Counted from the stretch's first letter, positions 44,420 through 58,203 are shown. The stretch: 64,000 bases of DNA from Heliocidaris erythrogramma (GCA_025617745.1 CM046858.1:43225750-43289749); one strand, 5' to 3'. Numbers and translations: made by a program. The notes: generated by a model not told the origin, from the letters alone.

Positions 44420-47280
44420 AGTTTGTGAGGGATTACCAAAAAAAAATTAACATTACCTTTAAGTCTGAACATGCCCTTTGCATACATGTATGAATCCATC
44501 AGTGATACATTGGATCATTCCTAAATGAACAAAATCTGTCAGACTTGATGAATGTGGATTTTATACGTGGAAGTATTAAAGGGAATGAATAATTAACTGG
44601 CCAGTGTAACGCAGGGTCGATCTACTAGCAGAATGATCGGATGCAGGTCATATTGTCTGAATCAGTTTGCTGATGGCCCTATTTTCACCATGTTGTACGT
44701 ATAGGGAATTCTTGTCATGTAGGGGGCTAAACAAAATTGTTTCTGTGGGCTTTAAATGTTGATAATTGTGTTTCATTAAAAAAAAGAATAAAGCAGCAAA
44801 ACTGGCCTTTTATATTGCCACTTAGGCTTTGCTGTCAAATGTCGTTCTGTAAAACAGAGCTGTGTAGACACAGAAATATTCATTGATCGGATCACCAAAG
44901 AAGGCTGATAAATAGGATGTAAATCACAATATGAATCAATTACACCCGTCACTCGTCAAGAAAATTACTGTGCATATCCCCAGGGAGCTGTGCTATACTG
45001 AAATGAATCGGTGGTCAGGTTAACACGAAGGGAGCTAAACTTTAAGTTTCGCTTGTAGGTACAAAACTTTAATTTTTACTGTCTTGTAGTTTCAGACCGT
45101 ATGAACGGACTCGTAGTTTCGAAACTTTAAGTTAACTTGTAGTTCTAGAACCACAAGCGAGCTTGTGGTTAACGCCGGAACTATGAGCAGTGGGGGGTCC
45201 TCCGTCGCAGTTTCAGACTGTGTGGACAGAATAACCTTTGACATGACTTGACATGTTTTTAAAGCTCAGGGCATCTTTGTATGTAGTATTAAACCTATTC
45301 ATTGCAGAAAAAAAGCAGTGTCAGTACTCACCAAACAGTTAGTAAAAATTACTCTCATTTTAGTTACAGTATTTGTGACTTACTGTTGACTTGTATTTTT
45401 TGTTTTGTTTCCTAGACACTCTTCTATTAAAACAAATATATGAAAAGATATACATGTACCATTCTAAATGCAACTGAGAAATTTCAAAGCTATCATATTA
45501 CTTAACTGAATAGAAATGGAGATTTACAAGTAAAAGAATAATGGAAAAAGATTGAAAATGGTGGGATTCATCTACATGTATGAAAATAACACTTTCACAT
45601 CTACAGTAGATCTATACTTCAACTGTTGAGAGCCAGATGGTCATAATGTCCTTTAGATAATACGATTTAAAGCCCTTCTCGCTCTCAGCAGGGGTACACA
45701 TGTACATTTATGTGTATGGTATAAATCTGTCACAGAGTACAGTATTAGTTTTCAATACATGGGCTTAGCTCCCGATGAAGTAGTAAACAGAATGCAAAGC
45801 CAAATTAATTACATAAGCAAAACCAAATTTGTCGTTTTCCATCAGAAAGTTCATTAGATTACTGCTGGATAGGCTTCCTGCTTATTTTCCTAACACTCTC
45901 AACTTACTGGAAACTATTTTATTTTCATGTATTCATGTAACCTTAACAATACACATAGTCTTTGTTTTCAAAACTATGGAATGACCTCCCCCAGACTTAA
46001 CTAATACTGACTCACTTTAATACGCTATACACTTAAACGCAACTGCGAAATATCCCTCTTAAATACTTGTACGCAATCCATCCTATGGCTCCCCAGTTTA
46101 TATGTACTGTACTCCTCGTCTTCCCCATTTTATTATCATCTCTCATATATATGTAATAATGTCAAAGATTTGTTTTTTATTCTTAAGGGAGACTGCAATA
46201 TTACAAGCCTAGCTTCTTATTAGATTCCCTCATATTTCACGTCAAATTAGTTTGTCTTATCCCATTTTTAAAATGATGGAAATATTGATCTGTGTCTCTG
46301 TATGTTCACTTGCATTTTTTTTCTTCATCTTTAGTTAAAAGATATTTTCCTATATTATTGTAATAATGCAAATTTTGTCATTTTTTGAAATATGAAATTA
46401 ACTGAAACTGAAAAAAAAAACTTTAAACCCCCCCCCCCAAAAAAAACCCCCAAATTTTTGCTACATGTAACTTCAAAGAGAAGAGGAGGATTGTAGTCAA
46501 TCTGAATAAAACTCTGTTCATAGTACAAAGAAATAATCACAAAAGCTGCAGTGTACTTTTATAGTAAACGAGGCACTGCTAGAAATTCTCTGTAATGTTA
46601 TGGCAAGTGGGTTTGCTGCGCAGTGTGGTACGACAGAGATAGATCTGTGGATTTGGAAATTCAATTTAGCATTAGATGTGCTGCGTAATAGCTTGTATTC
46701 AATGTTGACATGGCTAAGTAGAGATGATCTGTACGACAGGTGTGGAGAAATGGATTCAAGAGTGGAGATGAAAGTGAGAGGATCTGCCTAAATTGTCTTC
46801 TTGGGAAAAGCTTAACCTATCAATTACAGCATACTTTAGTCTGAAATAACTCAGGATTAAACCCATTAGAAATTTATTTTGGGAAAGAAAAGATTTAGTG
46901 CTGAGAGAGACAATTTGACCTTTATACTGCCACCAAGTTTACAAATTTATACATGTACATGTATTTTGAAGACTAGTCAATGAGATGAGTTTGTAAAATT
47001 GGTTAATGTTGTATTTTTTTTCATGTTGATAAAATTAGCATTCTGCAAGCTTTACAATTCATGATCTCAAGTAGAAAGACAAGCTTTTGGTACAGATAGT
47101 AAATACAACATTAGAATTTGGGCACTGGTAGTTAAAACCTCCTAAATGAAAAACACTGATATGGTTATCAATGCTAGAAATGAGAAGTGAGGGAGAAAGA
47201 CATATATATATAGAGAAAGAAAGAGAGATAGAAAGAAGGAGAGAGAGAGAAACGGAAATCATGCAAGGGGAGGGATAAGA
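44420..47280. other. No gene recognised
   Basis: AT-rich sequence. A ~200-bp stretch near 45030-45240 has several inverted GTAGTTTC / GAAACT and CTTGTAGTT / AACCACAAG pieces, probably an old repeat. Short frames at 46600-46791 lack splice context. Confidence 0.4.
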
Positions 47281-47281
47281 G

Positions 47282-47534
47282 CTTAACCCCTTCCATGCCA
47301 CCAGATTTTTAAGCAATTGTCAAAAATGACATTTCACGAGTTAAATATTAACTTTCAATGCATTTTTTTTCTTGAGCAAACTGGGCAAAGATATATTGCA
47401 TATGAATAAGCATTTATATTGACGGCACAAGTTTCTGTATGGGGAAGAATTTTCAAGCCATTCTGAGCCTAAACAAAATGTTCAACACTCAATTTTTTGG
47501 GCGGGATTTGCAGTCCACGGCATGGTAGGGGTTA
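47282..47534. mobile_element. MITE with CTTAACCCCT ends
   Basis: CTTAACCCCTTCCATGCC at 47282 is mirrored by GGCATGGTAGGGGTTAAG at 47534. Interior AT-rich, no frame. Confidence 0.8.
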
Positions 47535-48006
47535 AGACATTTCAAAAGTACAAACAGATGCATTAGAAGGTCTATAGATGAACATTCATTTTGTTTTCGT
47601 CGTATGATGGAAAGCTGAGAAAGGTTTTTGATGACGCTTGTCAAAATTATGTAGAGAAAACTAGAGATGCCTTAAATAAATGTGTGATGTTGTGTAGCCT
47701 GGGTAAGATTGATGGGAAGGGAGATTTATGGGAGCTGTATCTGGGGACAGATGGAGGAGAATTTAAAGGTAACATTAAGTTCTTGTCACAAATAGGAAAT
47801 TGGAATGAAATTTATTGAATACAAGTTGTACATCAACCTAGTCTCATATATCATTCTTCAATTTACCTTTATATGTATCAAAATATGCAAGTGCCAAATA
47901 GTTTTACATTCTGTACTTTGTAAGTATGATTTTGGCTGAATTTCAATAGAATGTATGAGAAAGTCAAAATCAAGGCTATTGCTGGAATCTGTCTGCTCCT
48001 GACATC

Positions 48007-50225
48007 ACCATATCGTCGCCTTCACCACGAACCGTCCTCTTTAGCCAAATTTGTGATTTTTTTCATTTGTGAGTTTTTTGCATTTTTCTTATGTACTCAT
48101 GGTTACCTTGCATCTGTGCGAGTTTCAGAATCTGAAAATGCGTGGTTACGTAAAAATGACATCACTGTAAAGCGTCCTCTCATCAATAAATGAGATTTAT
48201 CTGCACCACGAACCGTCCTCTCTTGAATGCGCGCATAGTCTATACACGCGCGCTCAGGCTATCAACACATTGTGAAGGATCTGTTTGAATTTCTGTTATG
48301 TTTTAAGATGTGAATAGCTTGTTTTATTCGAAATGGATGGACTGTAATGAGAAAAACACACATTTTCACATATGATATTTATTTCAACAATAAATAATTC
48401 AAATTGATTCTAATATGCATTCCTAAAATAATGTCTCCTACAAACATTAAAGTAACAGTGTTCCTATCGCTCAACTTTATTATGATTGTGGACTGAAGGT
48501 TTGACATTAACCCTTGGATCTCCGTGTTTCCTTTGTATCATTAATATTTTGAATTGGAAAATAAATTATAAATTTAAATACTTTACAGAAATGAAATGAA
48601 ATTTTATTTGCTCAATGCAACGATGTAAGTCTATTGAAATATTTTGTCGAGTTTATATGCCTTTGTCGTCATGTCAGTAATATTGTTTTTTACCAAAAAA
48701 CAATACAAAAAACAAACAAACCCGTAAGGAGTAGTAATATTGAAAGGAATCTATTAGATTGCTTAAACAAAATAAAACGGTGATAATATGAAGAAAAGTG
48801 GATTTGTTTGATCATATGCGGGCCCTAACGACAAGCATGAATTGAGAATGAGAGAGCTGTGATGTTGTTAAGCAAAGCAAATACCCATTAACAAAGGTAT
48901 GAGTGAAGAAACATGGTCTGAATGAAAGGTTCTCACATAATGATAGTAAAATGATAATAATAATGAATATGGGTACAGAATAGCATTCTCGAGCGCTACG
49001 TTGGTTAACAAGGAGTAGGGTGTAGTTAGAAAATATAAACATAAATGAATAACAGAATAATAAAAGTAACTGATAATAATAATAGTAGTATAGTATTGAT
49101 AACAAACATAATAGGCCTAATACTAAGTTTTTTTAGTTTAAAAAAAAAAGATAAAAAACACCAAATACTGGTATTTAAACAGCTTTAAAACTACCATTTG
49201 ATCAGACAGATACCTTCAGCTAGCTTCTTTTGAATTTGTACATGTTCTGATGGGGGCGCAAAGAGAGCAGACCATAGAGTGTCATATACGTACATGTTAT
49301 GTACAATGTAACTCTATGGACGATTCGTGGTGAAATATCTCCGCGTCTTTGCGCATTTCATCTTTTCCACAAACCGTCCTCTCTGTTTGTGAGTCAGTAT
49401 TGAGACAAAAGTATTCCATGGATATGGAAGAATCGATGCCGAGTGAGAATAAATATGTCATGGCATACCTAGTCATGTTGGTTATATTTATCATCCCCAA
49501 AAACTTTTTAAAAACTTGAATTATAACATCGATGTCTGTAAATCACAATTTCAGAAAAGAGTTTCTTTCGCTTTCATTCAAGTTGTACACTGTCAGATTG
49601 CGCGGAAGGAGAGCGGACGGTTCGTGGAGAAATAGATAAACGCGATTGCGCATTTCATCTTTCCCACAAACCGTCCTCTCTGTTTGTAAGTCAGTACTGA
49701 GACAAAAGTATTCCATGGATATGGAAGAATCGATGCTGAGTGAGAATAAATATGTCATGGAATACTCTAATCACATTGGTTATATTCACCATCCCCCAAA
49801 ACTGTGTGAAAAGTCGAATTAGAACATCGATGTCTGTAAATCACGATTTCCAAAAAGAGTTACTTCCGCGGTCATTCAGTTTGTACACTGTCGAGATGCG
49901 CGCATGGAGAGTGGACGGTTTGTGGTGAAATAGCGAAGCACAATCGCGCATTTAATCTTTTCCACGAACCGTCCTCTTTGTTTACAAACCGACTGTAGCT
50001 AACATACCCCGTCTGAAAAAATGTTACACATAGTCTATAAAACTTTATAACTTTAAAACCTATGCTATCAAGCAATCGCATTTATTTTCAATATCTAATG
50101 TACTTTAAGATGCAGAAAATTCCGTTTCTAAAAGTCCTTTCCTTTAAACGCATTTTCTGCAAAACCGAGTTTCGCCTCGAAACTCGCAGAGAGGACGGTT
50201 CGTGGTGCGGGCGACGATATGACAA
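48007..50225. mobile_element. 2.2-kb element with ACGAACCGTCCTCT repeats
   Basis: The outer ends are inverted: CATATCGTCGCC then ACCACGAACCGTCCTCT at about 48009-48041, and AGAGGACGGTTCGTGGT then GGGCGACGATATG at about 50189-50221. The same ACGAACCGTCCTCT 14-mer (or its complement) recurs at about 48206, 49320, 49370, 49617, 49670, 49914 and 49970. An internal 297-bp tandem repeat (starts 49318, 49615, 49913) holds two opposed copies per unit. No transposase seen. Confidence 0.75.
49318..50000. repeat. 297-bp tandem repeat inside the 48-50 kb element
   Basis: Two full units and part of a third (periods 297 and 298) containing CAAAAGTATTCCATGGATAT and ACATCGATGTCTGTAAATCA. The ACGAACCGTCCTCT motif occurs in both orientations in each. 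Confidence 0.9.
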
Positions 50226-50229
50226 TCCT

Positions 50230-52290
50230 CAAGAGGTTTGTCAATTTTTTTTTGTGCACATGCTTGTACAGTGTGATAGTTTTACTAGGTACACGTATGG
50301 ACACTTTATATACAAGCCTCCCATTTTGGTTGAGTGTGCAGATTACTTTCAAAGCCTGTGAATGAAAATTGTTCAAGCTTTCCTCATTTCCAGCTTCCAT
50401 GGAAAAAGCAGCATTTTTAATTTTTATTTTGACAACATTTATCTGCAGATATTCCTATAGATTCATTTACAAAATTGCTGATACAACTACTTTATTTAAT
50501 AGCAATTTTCCTTCTCCACTGTACAGGTTTACTTGTTAGAGAGAAAGAAATACGATAGCATTTTGTTTCGCTTTACCCCTGTGTATTAAATGTGGAAATT
50601 GCAAATCAAACTGAACGTTGCCTTCTCCATGTCTCGGTGAATTTCACCACGCTTCTGTATTGCTTTATCTCAGTGTACTATGTCCCCGTGTTCATACTTA
50701 TTAGATTTGAAATGTTTGATTGTAAATTAATTGAAGATATCCAAGAATTGAATACCTGCATACTCAATGTAAGGCTGCTCTGCTGTATGGGTTGAAATGT
50801 CACAATTCATTTAGAGAATAAATTGCGTAGAATCTGTCTCGTTTTGAAGACAATGATATATCCGTGCTGTGCTACATAAGAAGACAGAGACAATGATATA
50901 TCCATGCAGAGCTTTTCTTCTATAGTTAATAGATGAAAAGAGAAAGAAATGCCAAATTATTTTCAGATTAGAAGAGAAGATCAAATGCTTTAAGCAATAT
51001 TAGATCTTTAAATCATACTTTATGATTGTCATTTGTTCAATCAACTGAGAATCTAGGGATTTATATGTAGGTTCATATTTTGAAGAACTAGACATACATA
51101 TATATATAAGAATTGAAAAAACATGTAGGAATAATTTAGATGCAATCTTAGGTAATATAGAAATGATACAGAAAATAATATATAGGCAAGTGTTCTTTTA
51201 TGTTAGATGATGGGGAAAGGAATGCCAAATCATTTTTCAGAATAGAAGAGAAGAAAAGGAAATAATTTTCATATATGAATTTAAAATTAAGATTTTTATA
51301 CCACAATATTAATATGAGAACATCATTTTTTCAATCAACTAAGATAATCTAGTGCATCATATTCAGGGTCATATTTTGAAGAAAAGTGTAGGAATGATAT
51401 TTATTACTGCGATGCTATCTTAGGTGATGTAGAGGTGATGTAGAGGTGATTGGAATTACTCAAGTAAATCTCTGGAAATACATTGTCACTCGACTGCACA
51501 AGGGTCAGTCTGCAGAAGTATCTCCCACTGAAATGTTAAAGTTCAGATTGTGTGTTGATCTATCTGGCAGGGTTGTGATTAAATCTATTCTACTATATAT
51601 AAGCACTTAATAGAAGGAGCAAAAGCTATTTTTAAAGGCCTTGAACAGTAGCAGTAAATGAAAGAGTTATAAAATGATTTGATATGTACATGTAGTGAGA
51701 TCATGATAATATTCAAAATTTTAGCCAAATCTTTCAAATGTTGGTTTATTCAAATGCACTGAAACACAGAATATTAAAACAAAGGAAAACAAATGATAGT
51801 TAAGATTATGACCATGTGATCTTAATTCTTATTCAGCTCTCATAATTTGCTTATTTCTACAGTTTGTAATGAAAGAAAAACATAACAGCAGCTTTATATT
51901 GGGGATTATGTGGATACTTTAATTTGTCAAAACTTATGAATTAAATTTATTTAGCAGTATTGATTTGAAATGAGAAGGAAATACAAGAGAACTAGGTCTT
52001 GATGTATACGTGTTTACGCATGAATGGGACTACCATGCAGGAAAGTGAGAAGTAATGCAGATCTTAATTGACTTGTACGTCATCACATTGCTAGAGTGGT
52101 CTGGGCAGTATAGGCTACTCTGCTTTCACAACAATGCAATCCAAGATACACATATTATTCTAAGCTTACATGTATGTACCTACATCCTGAATGCACATTG
52201 TCTGATGAGAGCGAAAAGGACGTTGCCTCATACCCTTTGGATAGGCTCTTAGCAGACATCACGTATATATTCAAAAGGTCATACATTGTA
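50230..52290. other. No gene recognised
   Basis: AT-rich sequence with diverged partial duplications (ATGCCAAATYATTTTTCAGA near 50947 and 51220). No exon supported. Confidence 0.4.
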
Positions 52291-52294
52291 TGAT

Positions 52295-52732
52295 GGGGAG
52301 CCCTATGTCTGCGCACTTAAGGTTTTGACCTGAAATTCTCACGAATTTCTTTAATATACCTCTAAAGCTTAATATTATATTATTCCTGATATTCTAAAGA
52401 GTAAGTTTGCAAAAATTCTCATCAAAATTAGAGCAAGAACAATGCCATTTACACAAGAAACGGAGGCCGTATAATTTCAACATTGAAAAAACAATGGTGC
52501 TCATGTCTGCGCACTCATTCATTTTACACGCAGTTCGGGAGTTTTGACGTGAACGACAACATTTTGAGGCTTGTGAATAAAATGCATGAAATAAGATCCT
52601 TTTTTTGCATAAATACCTATGGCTATGATAAAGATGAAAAGTTTGTGTGCGTTGCGTGTTTTGTTTCATTAGAATCGCGCAGTTACGCGTGTGCACAGAT
52701 ATGGGCACTGCGCAGACTTGGGCACTCTAGCC
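52295..52732. mobile_element. Possible MITE with TCTGCGCA motifs
   Basis: CCCTATGTCTGCGCACTT near 52300 has inverted partners near 52700 (CACTGCGCAGACTTGGGCA), and a third copy, TCATGTCTGCGCACTC, lies near 52501. The outer ends are poorly defined. Confidence 0.35.
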
Positions 52733-54047
52733 ATATGTTCACTTTTCAGTAAGCAAGAGCTTCTCTGAAATGAAATTGATGGCAATAAGACATACATTTA
52801 TGATAGAAGTGGTTTGACAATGTTACTTGCACAACTTCCCCCTAAAAAAACTTGAAAGTAAATAATTGAAAAAGATTGGTAGGTGACAGTTCAAACATTT
52901 TCAAGAAAACTGTTTGTACCTAGAAAAAAAATGAAGGCTAATTTTGAGAGGTGTTTGGGCAGTTTTGACCGCCCTAAGAAACAATACTTGAAAGAATTGA
53001 AGAAGGAGAATGAGAAGAAGAAGAAGCATCAATGCACTTACATGTAATACTACGTTGATTCATGAAAGGCAACTATAATGGAATACACATATTCTCTCCT
53101 CCACAGTGTTTCATGACACGGTGTCGTTCCCATCTTGGCCCCTACCTCATGCTGGCCATAATGGCTGATGAAACCATGAGATAAGGTCACCATGTCAAAG
53201 AAAAGTTTTCATCTATGACATCGCTGTATAGATCGGGATGCGAGCGCGAGCAAATGGCCGTGATTGATTTTATGTCTTGCCTCATGATTACATCTGTGCA
53301 TTCATATGGCTTAGGGAACTGGAGCAGATGAGCTTTGGAAATGCATCAACAATCTGTGATGAAGATGTTCTTGTTTCCATGGTAACACTTATCTGTTATG
53401 ACTTGCCTGTCAATGTAGTGAATACAAGCAGGACATAAGTATAGAAATGAAGATTCAAAGCATCTTTTAACTGCTGAAGGCTTTTAACAGACAGGCCTCA
53501 AGTAATATTGAGTATGCAGTGTACCTCCGTATACGGTCTGCCCAATCCTGTAATTCACTTTTCTACTGCCATGATGTTTACAACTCTGTGCATTGATGTA
53601 CAACACCCATACCAATTGAGATTTGAGCGTAACATAATTTCATTAAATTTGAAGGTCAAAAACGAAATTTACATTTAAAAAGATGCAGTTGTCTACTTGA
53701 AGCCACAGGGTGTTCACTGATGTCATTGAACACACAGTTAACGTCCTTTTGCCTCTTAACCCATTGCTTATGGGGACTGGGTAGCCCCTGTACTAAGCCT
53801 ATGTGAAGTGGAGAATTCTGTAGTGAACTGGTAGTATTGATCTGTTTTCAATTCAATTTTAATAATTCAGTGCAATTTTCAGTTTCGGTTTTATTGGCAA
53901 TAAATCACTTGACAAAAGTCAATGCTGTCATAAATGCATTAAGAGATCAACATTTGCATTTTCACATGTAAATTTGGAATTTGTATTTTAATATGAAAAT
54001 TTTGTACAATTAAAAAAAGGTCAAAAGACAAGCTAATAAAAGTTAGA

Positions 54048-54262
54048 TACACTCTAAAAACTCAAATGTTAAATCTAAATTTAAAAGGTTGGAGGAGTGA
54101 CAACATTTTCAAAATGGTAAATGAACACTATTAACATGCTGCATCCAACCTTTAAACTATTAGATCCAGCATGTTAAAAGTGTTAATTTACCATTTTAAA
54201 AATGTTGTCACTCCTCTAACCTTTTAAATGTAGATTTAATATTTGAGTTTTTAGAGGGTATC
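54048..54262. mobile_element. Long-armed palindromic MITE
   Basis: Two ~75-bp arms: ACTCTAAAAACTCAAATGTT ... GGAGGAGTGACAACATTTTC and the complement (GTTGTCACTCCTCTAACCTT ... GAGTTTTTAGAGGGTA). The centre also pairs (AACATGCTG/CAGCATGTT). Almost the whole element folds into one hairpin. Confidence 0.85.
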
Positions 54263-54849
54263 AGGAATAAAACCATTTGGACTGGACATTTGATCAATAA
54301 TGATATGAAATGAAAAATGTTGCAGAGACAACATTCATGATATCATTTACAGAGATTATGCAGTATACGGTGTCACAAAGAAATTGATCTCACTGATAAA
54401 GTTTCATTGTGGTAGTATTGATTCCAGAGTCAAATTATACTACATAGAAAATTATGTATTGCTTAAATTATTTATGCTTGAATGCTTTATAGAAACATGT
54501 AAGAAATGAATTTTAGAAAAGTAATTGTAATAATATGCAATAATAATAATGGCATCCATGGTCTTGCATTGCTTAGAAAATTATAATCTTTAGAAATTGT
54601 GTAGTATGCTGATATTGATACTTAACCCCCCCCCCCCCCCAAAAAAAACAAACAAACAAACAAACAACAAAACAAAACAAACTAAGAATTACATGAAAAT
54701 CAGATTTCTATAGTAAAAGATAAAGGTGTAATGGGGGGGGGGGAACTTTTAAAAATATGATTGTTCAGTATTAAATGATTAATCAACATGGAGAAATACT
54801 GTTAAAAAAGCTGACCATTTTTAAATGCAATGTTTATCAACTTAATGTG

Positions 54850-55665
54850 TATTGATCTTGATCTGGTCAAGATATGAACTTGTTATGAGTGCCAATACAA
54901 CAGATTCACAATAGAAATAAATTTTAAGATGTAAAACAAACAAACTTATTTGCTGCTCAGAAAAATCAAATAATTTAAGATAAATGTTTTACAGGCGAGT
55001 ATGTTGAAAGGAAACAAATTGCCTGGGAAAACAGGAGCCTTGAGGTTGAGGTCGAAAACAAAATTAACATGTAAAAGGATGCAGTTGGCTGCTTAGAGCC
55101 AAAAGGGTATTAGCTCATGTTATTGAACACAGGGTTAACGTCTTTCTGGTTCTTAAGCGATGCTATATGGAATTTATATAGTGATCTAGTTTTTATCTAG
55201 TTAAGATATGAACTTGTTAGTAATGGCAAAACAATAGATTCACATTGGAATTACTGTAGATTTTTGTAGGAAAAAAAATTACTTTCCACGCCAATCAAAT
55301 AAATCTTCAGTAAATGTTTTCAATTCATTATGGTGAAAGGAGACAAAATTTTGGGAAAGCAAGAGGCTTGAGGTTGGGGTCGAAAACAAAATTAACATGT
55401 TAAAAGAAGCATTAGTCTACTGAGAGCTGAAAGGGTATTAACTCGTATCACTTAGCACTGAGTTGACGTCCTTCTGCCTCTTAAGGAGATGCAGCAGAGC
55501 CTTTATAGTATTGATCTTGTCAAGATATGAGCTTGTTAATAGGAATGGCAATGCAACAGATTCTTGGTAGAATTGGATTCATATACATGTACAAAAACCT
55601 TATTGGCTTCTCCCACAAATCAAATATATTTAGGATAAATGTTTACAATTCCGAGTGGTAATATT
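54850..55665. repeat. Diverged tandem repeat, ~325-bp units
   Basis: GATATGAACTTGTTA-type blocks at 54871, 55205 and 55523 (periods 334 and 318), each followed by CAACAGATTC, GGTCGAAAACAAAATTAACA and a GAGCC-AAGGGTATTA ... GTTAACGTC-TTCTGG hairpin motif. A related copy without the full unit is at 53645-53765, and the hairpin motif recurs at 63253-63310. Confidence 0.75.
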
Positions 55666-56752
55666 CTGGGAAGCAGAAGGTTTGAAATGGGGATGCTTTA
55701 TTGAAGTGGCAGTTGCACAATGCATATTTTGAAGGGAGAAAAGGGGTTTTAAGGAGGAGTTTATTCATCAGCTCTTTGCAGTATAAAGACAAATTTGCAT
55801 TTTAATGATGGTATCGCAAAAGACTATAACTGAAGCTTGTAGAATGCTTAATTTATTTATTTCCAAGAAGGTAAAATATTTTAAATTTATAGTTATTGGG
55901 ATGACTAAGATACTATTACACATTTTAAGAGAAGAAAGGGTTAAAGGGATTCGGTAGCTTTGTGGAGGCTTGGATAAACAAATAGCCAGGCATAGAAAGG
56001 TTTTCAAATATAATGCTATTATTAAGATATCTATGACTGAATACTCCCATTTACGAAAACGTATGGCCATACGCTTTAGTCTAACACTGAGTCTATGGGG
56101 GAAAATAAGTCTGGCATTTCCGGTCACTTGCATATATTTACTTTTGTGAAGCACATGATGATTTTGAAGTGCTTTTTTTCCCCCCTGGACTTCATTTTTA
56201 TACCATATTACATACACTGATAGCATTGTAAGGCCAGGCAGCTCAGATTTTATCAAGCCACTACAGAGTTACCAAATCACTTTAAGAAAGAGTTAATCTA
56301 TCAGCCCTATACACCGAGAAGGCAAATGTACAATTTTCTGATGGTATGATTTGGGAAGGATTCATCATTCATTTCTGTCCAAAAAGGTACTCTAAAGCCT
56401 ACTTGATTTCGAGCCATTTAGACGATGCTTATTTTCATTGTCTACCTATCGTGACATGAATCATGGTTTGTAGTGGAAGCACTTGTCACATTTTTGAGTG
56501 GTTCATGATGATTTATAGAGCTGTGTGGAGTGCCAGCACTTGCATCACTGAGTATGTGTATGCAAGCTGATATATATACGTTATTAAAAAGTTATGATCG
56601 ATGGCTGCCTTGTACTCAGCTATCAATTTACTGATGAAATGGAGTTAAAAATACTTTGAGAATCATGATTTAAATTCTGTATCATCTACTCTCATCCCAT
56701 ATAATGGTTTGATGCCAAATTTACATTAGTAGCAATCAACATTGTAGGAGTG

Positions 56753-56754
<2 letters not shown>

Positions 56755-56787
<33 letters not shown>

Positions 56788-56832
56788 AAAAAGAGAGAGA
56801 AATAAAGAAAAATAAAGAGAGAGAGAGAGAGA
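56755..56832. repeat. (GA)n tract
   Basis: Interrupted GA repeats with AAATAAAG spacers. Confidence 0.92.
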
Positions 56833-57042
56833 TGAAGGAAATATATACACTGATCTACACCAAGCAATATATCAGAACAGATCTTCAAGTAGTACCTGTA
56901 TGTTCATTGAAATATCAGTTAATCTTAAATAGTCTCACAGGCTCACACAAATGTCAAAATGGCCCAAGAGATGAGATGAGCTGATATGAACCTGTCATTC
57001 TGTTTGTATCCCTGCATTGCCTGGAGCCATTTTCCCCTTATC

Positions 57043-57477
57043 CCCTCTCTCTCTCTCTCTCTCTCTCTCCCTCTCTCTCTCTCTCCCTCTCCCTCCCCCT
57101 CCCTCCCCTCCCTCCCCCTCCCCTCCCTCCCCCTCCCTCCCCTCCCCTCCCTCCCCCTCCCTCCCCCTCCCCTCCCCTCCCTCCCCCTCCCCTCCCCTCC
57201 CTCCTCTCTCTCTCCCCCTCCCTCCCTCTCTCCCTCTCTCCCTCCCTCTCTCCCTCCCTCCTCCCTCCCTCCCTCCTCCCTCCCTCCCTCCCTCTCTCCT
57301 CCCTCCCTCCCTCCCTCTCTCTCTCCCTCCCTCCCTCTCTCTCCCTCCCTCCCTCTCTCCCTCTCTCCCTCCCTCCCTCTCTCCTCTCTCTCTCTCCCTC
57401 CCTCCCTCTCTCCTCTCTCCCTCCCTCCCTGTCTCCCTCCCTCCCTCTCCCTCTCCCTCTCCCTCTCCCTCCCCTCC
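57043..57477. repeat. 430-bp polypyrimidine tract
   Basis: Pure C/T on the plus strand: (CT)n, then CCCTCC, CCTCCCTC and (CTCCC)n units. Long Ser/Pro/Leu or Arg/Glu/Gly frames across it are composition artefacts. Confidence 0.95.
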
Positions 57478-57550
57478 TTGTTGTAGCCGTGCCCCTATGG
57501 TATCTTAGCGAAACGTGTGGAGCGAAAAGACGCGTCCGGAACGCAAGATG

Positions 57551-58203
57551 CATATGTGACCTGGCACCACAAAACTACCGAAGTTTTTCTTTTCTAATTA
57601 AGGTTTGGTTTTGAAAGAGGAGATTCTCGGCTTTAAAATGATGTATAACTCATTAGCATTTGATGTTCCTAATCCACTAAAGAAAGAATAGAATGCCCAA
57701 TCCCATAGAATGTTACTTATGAGAAATAAGGGATTAAAGATTGTAGTCTGTTGAAGTACTCTGACTCTCAAGGTATTGTGCAAAGGTGACAAAAAGAGGA
57801 TTAGAACTCAATAGAAATTTCAATGAAGAGATTATTAGATTGTCCTAAAACTTGGCACACTAAATTAAGTACATCCTGCCCATCATATTGGACAAGTATC
57901 GATACAAGAGCTTAATCTGTTTTAAAGATATGGGAGATCAAAATGAGACAAGTATTCAGGGTCTTAAAAAAGGAAAACTAACACAACAAAGACAAACATA
58001 GGTCTGCTAAAAGCTGTCAATAATACCACTTCTATATTGTTTGGTGCCTCCAGATTTTTTAATTACATGTGCTTAGAAAAATAGTATACTCTTTCAGGAA
58101 ATACCAAAAACTGACCATGCCGACCAAAAACACCTTTGTTGAGCTCTAACTGAAAATCACACAGTCCGACTTTTTGATGGTTCTGTGGTGCCTGGTCACA
58201 TAT
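57551..58203. mobile_element. MITE with TGTGACCTGG ends
   Basis: TATGTGACCTGGCACCACAA at 57551 is mirrored by GGTTCTGTGGTGCCTGGTCA near 58200. The termini resemble the element at 605-1234 (TGTGACCCG), so the two probably share a mobilising transposase. Confidence 0.8.

Noticed and set aside
46600..47818. Frames at 46600-46791 and 47591-47818 as coding exons of the plus-strand gene
   Set aside because: Both open with their own Met and lack acceptor/donor pairs in the right phase; no recognisable motif.
53112..53190. Exon-like segment after a strong CTCCTCCACAG acceptor
   Set aside because: It has a stop in the phase required by the 36928 exon, ends in a stop just before the donor in the best frame, and shows no family match.
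56986..57553. Three 160-170-codon Ser/Pro/Leu or Arg/Glu/Gly frames
   Set aside because: Composition of the polypyrimidine tract; open in several frames at once, with no domain.
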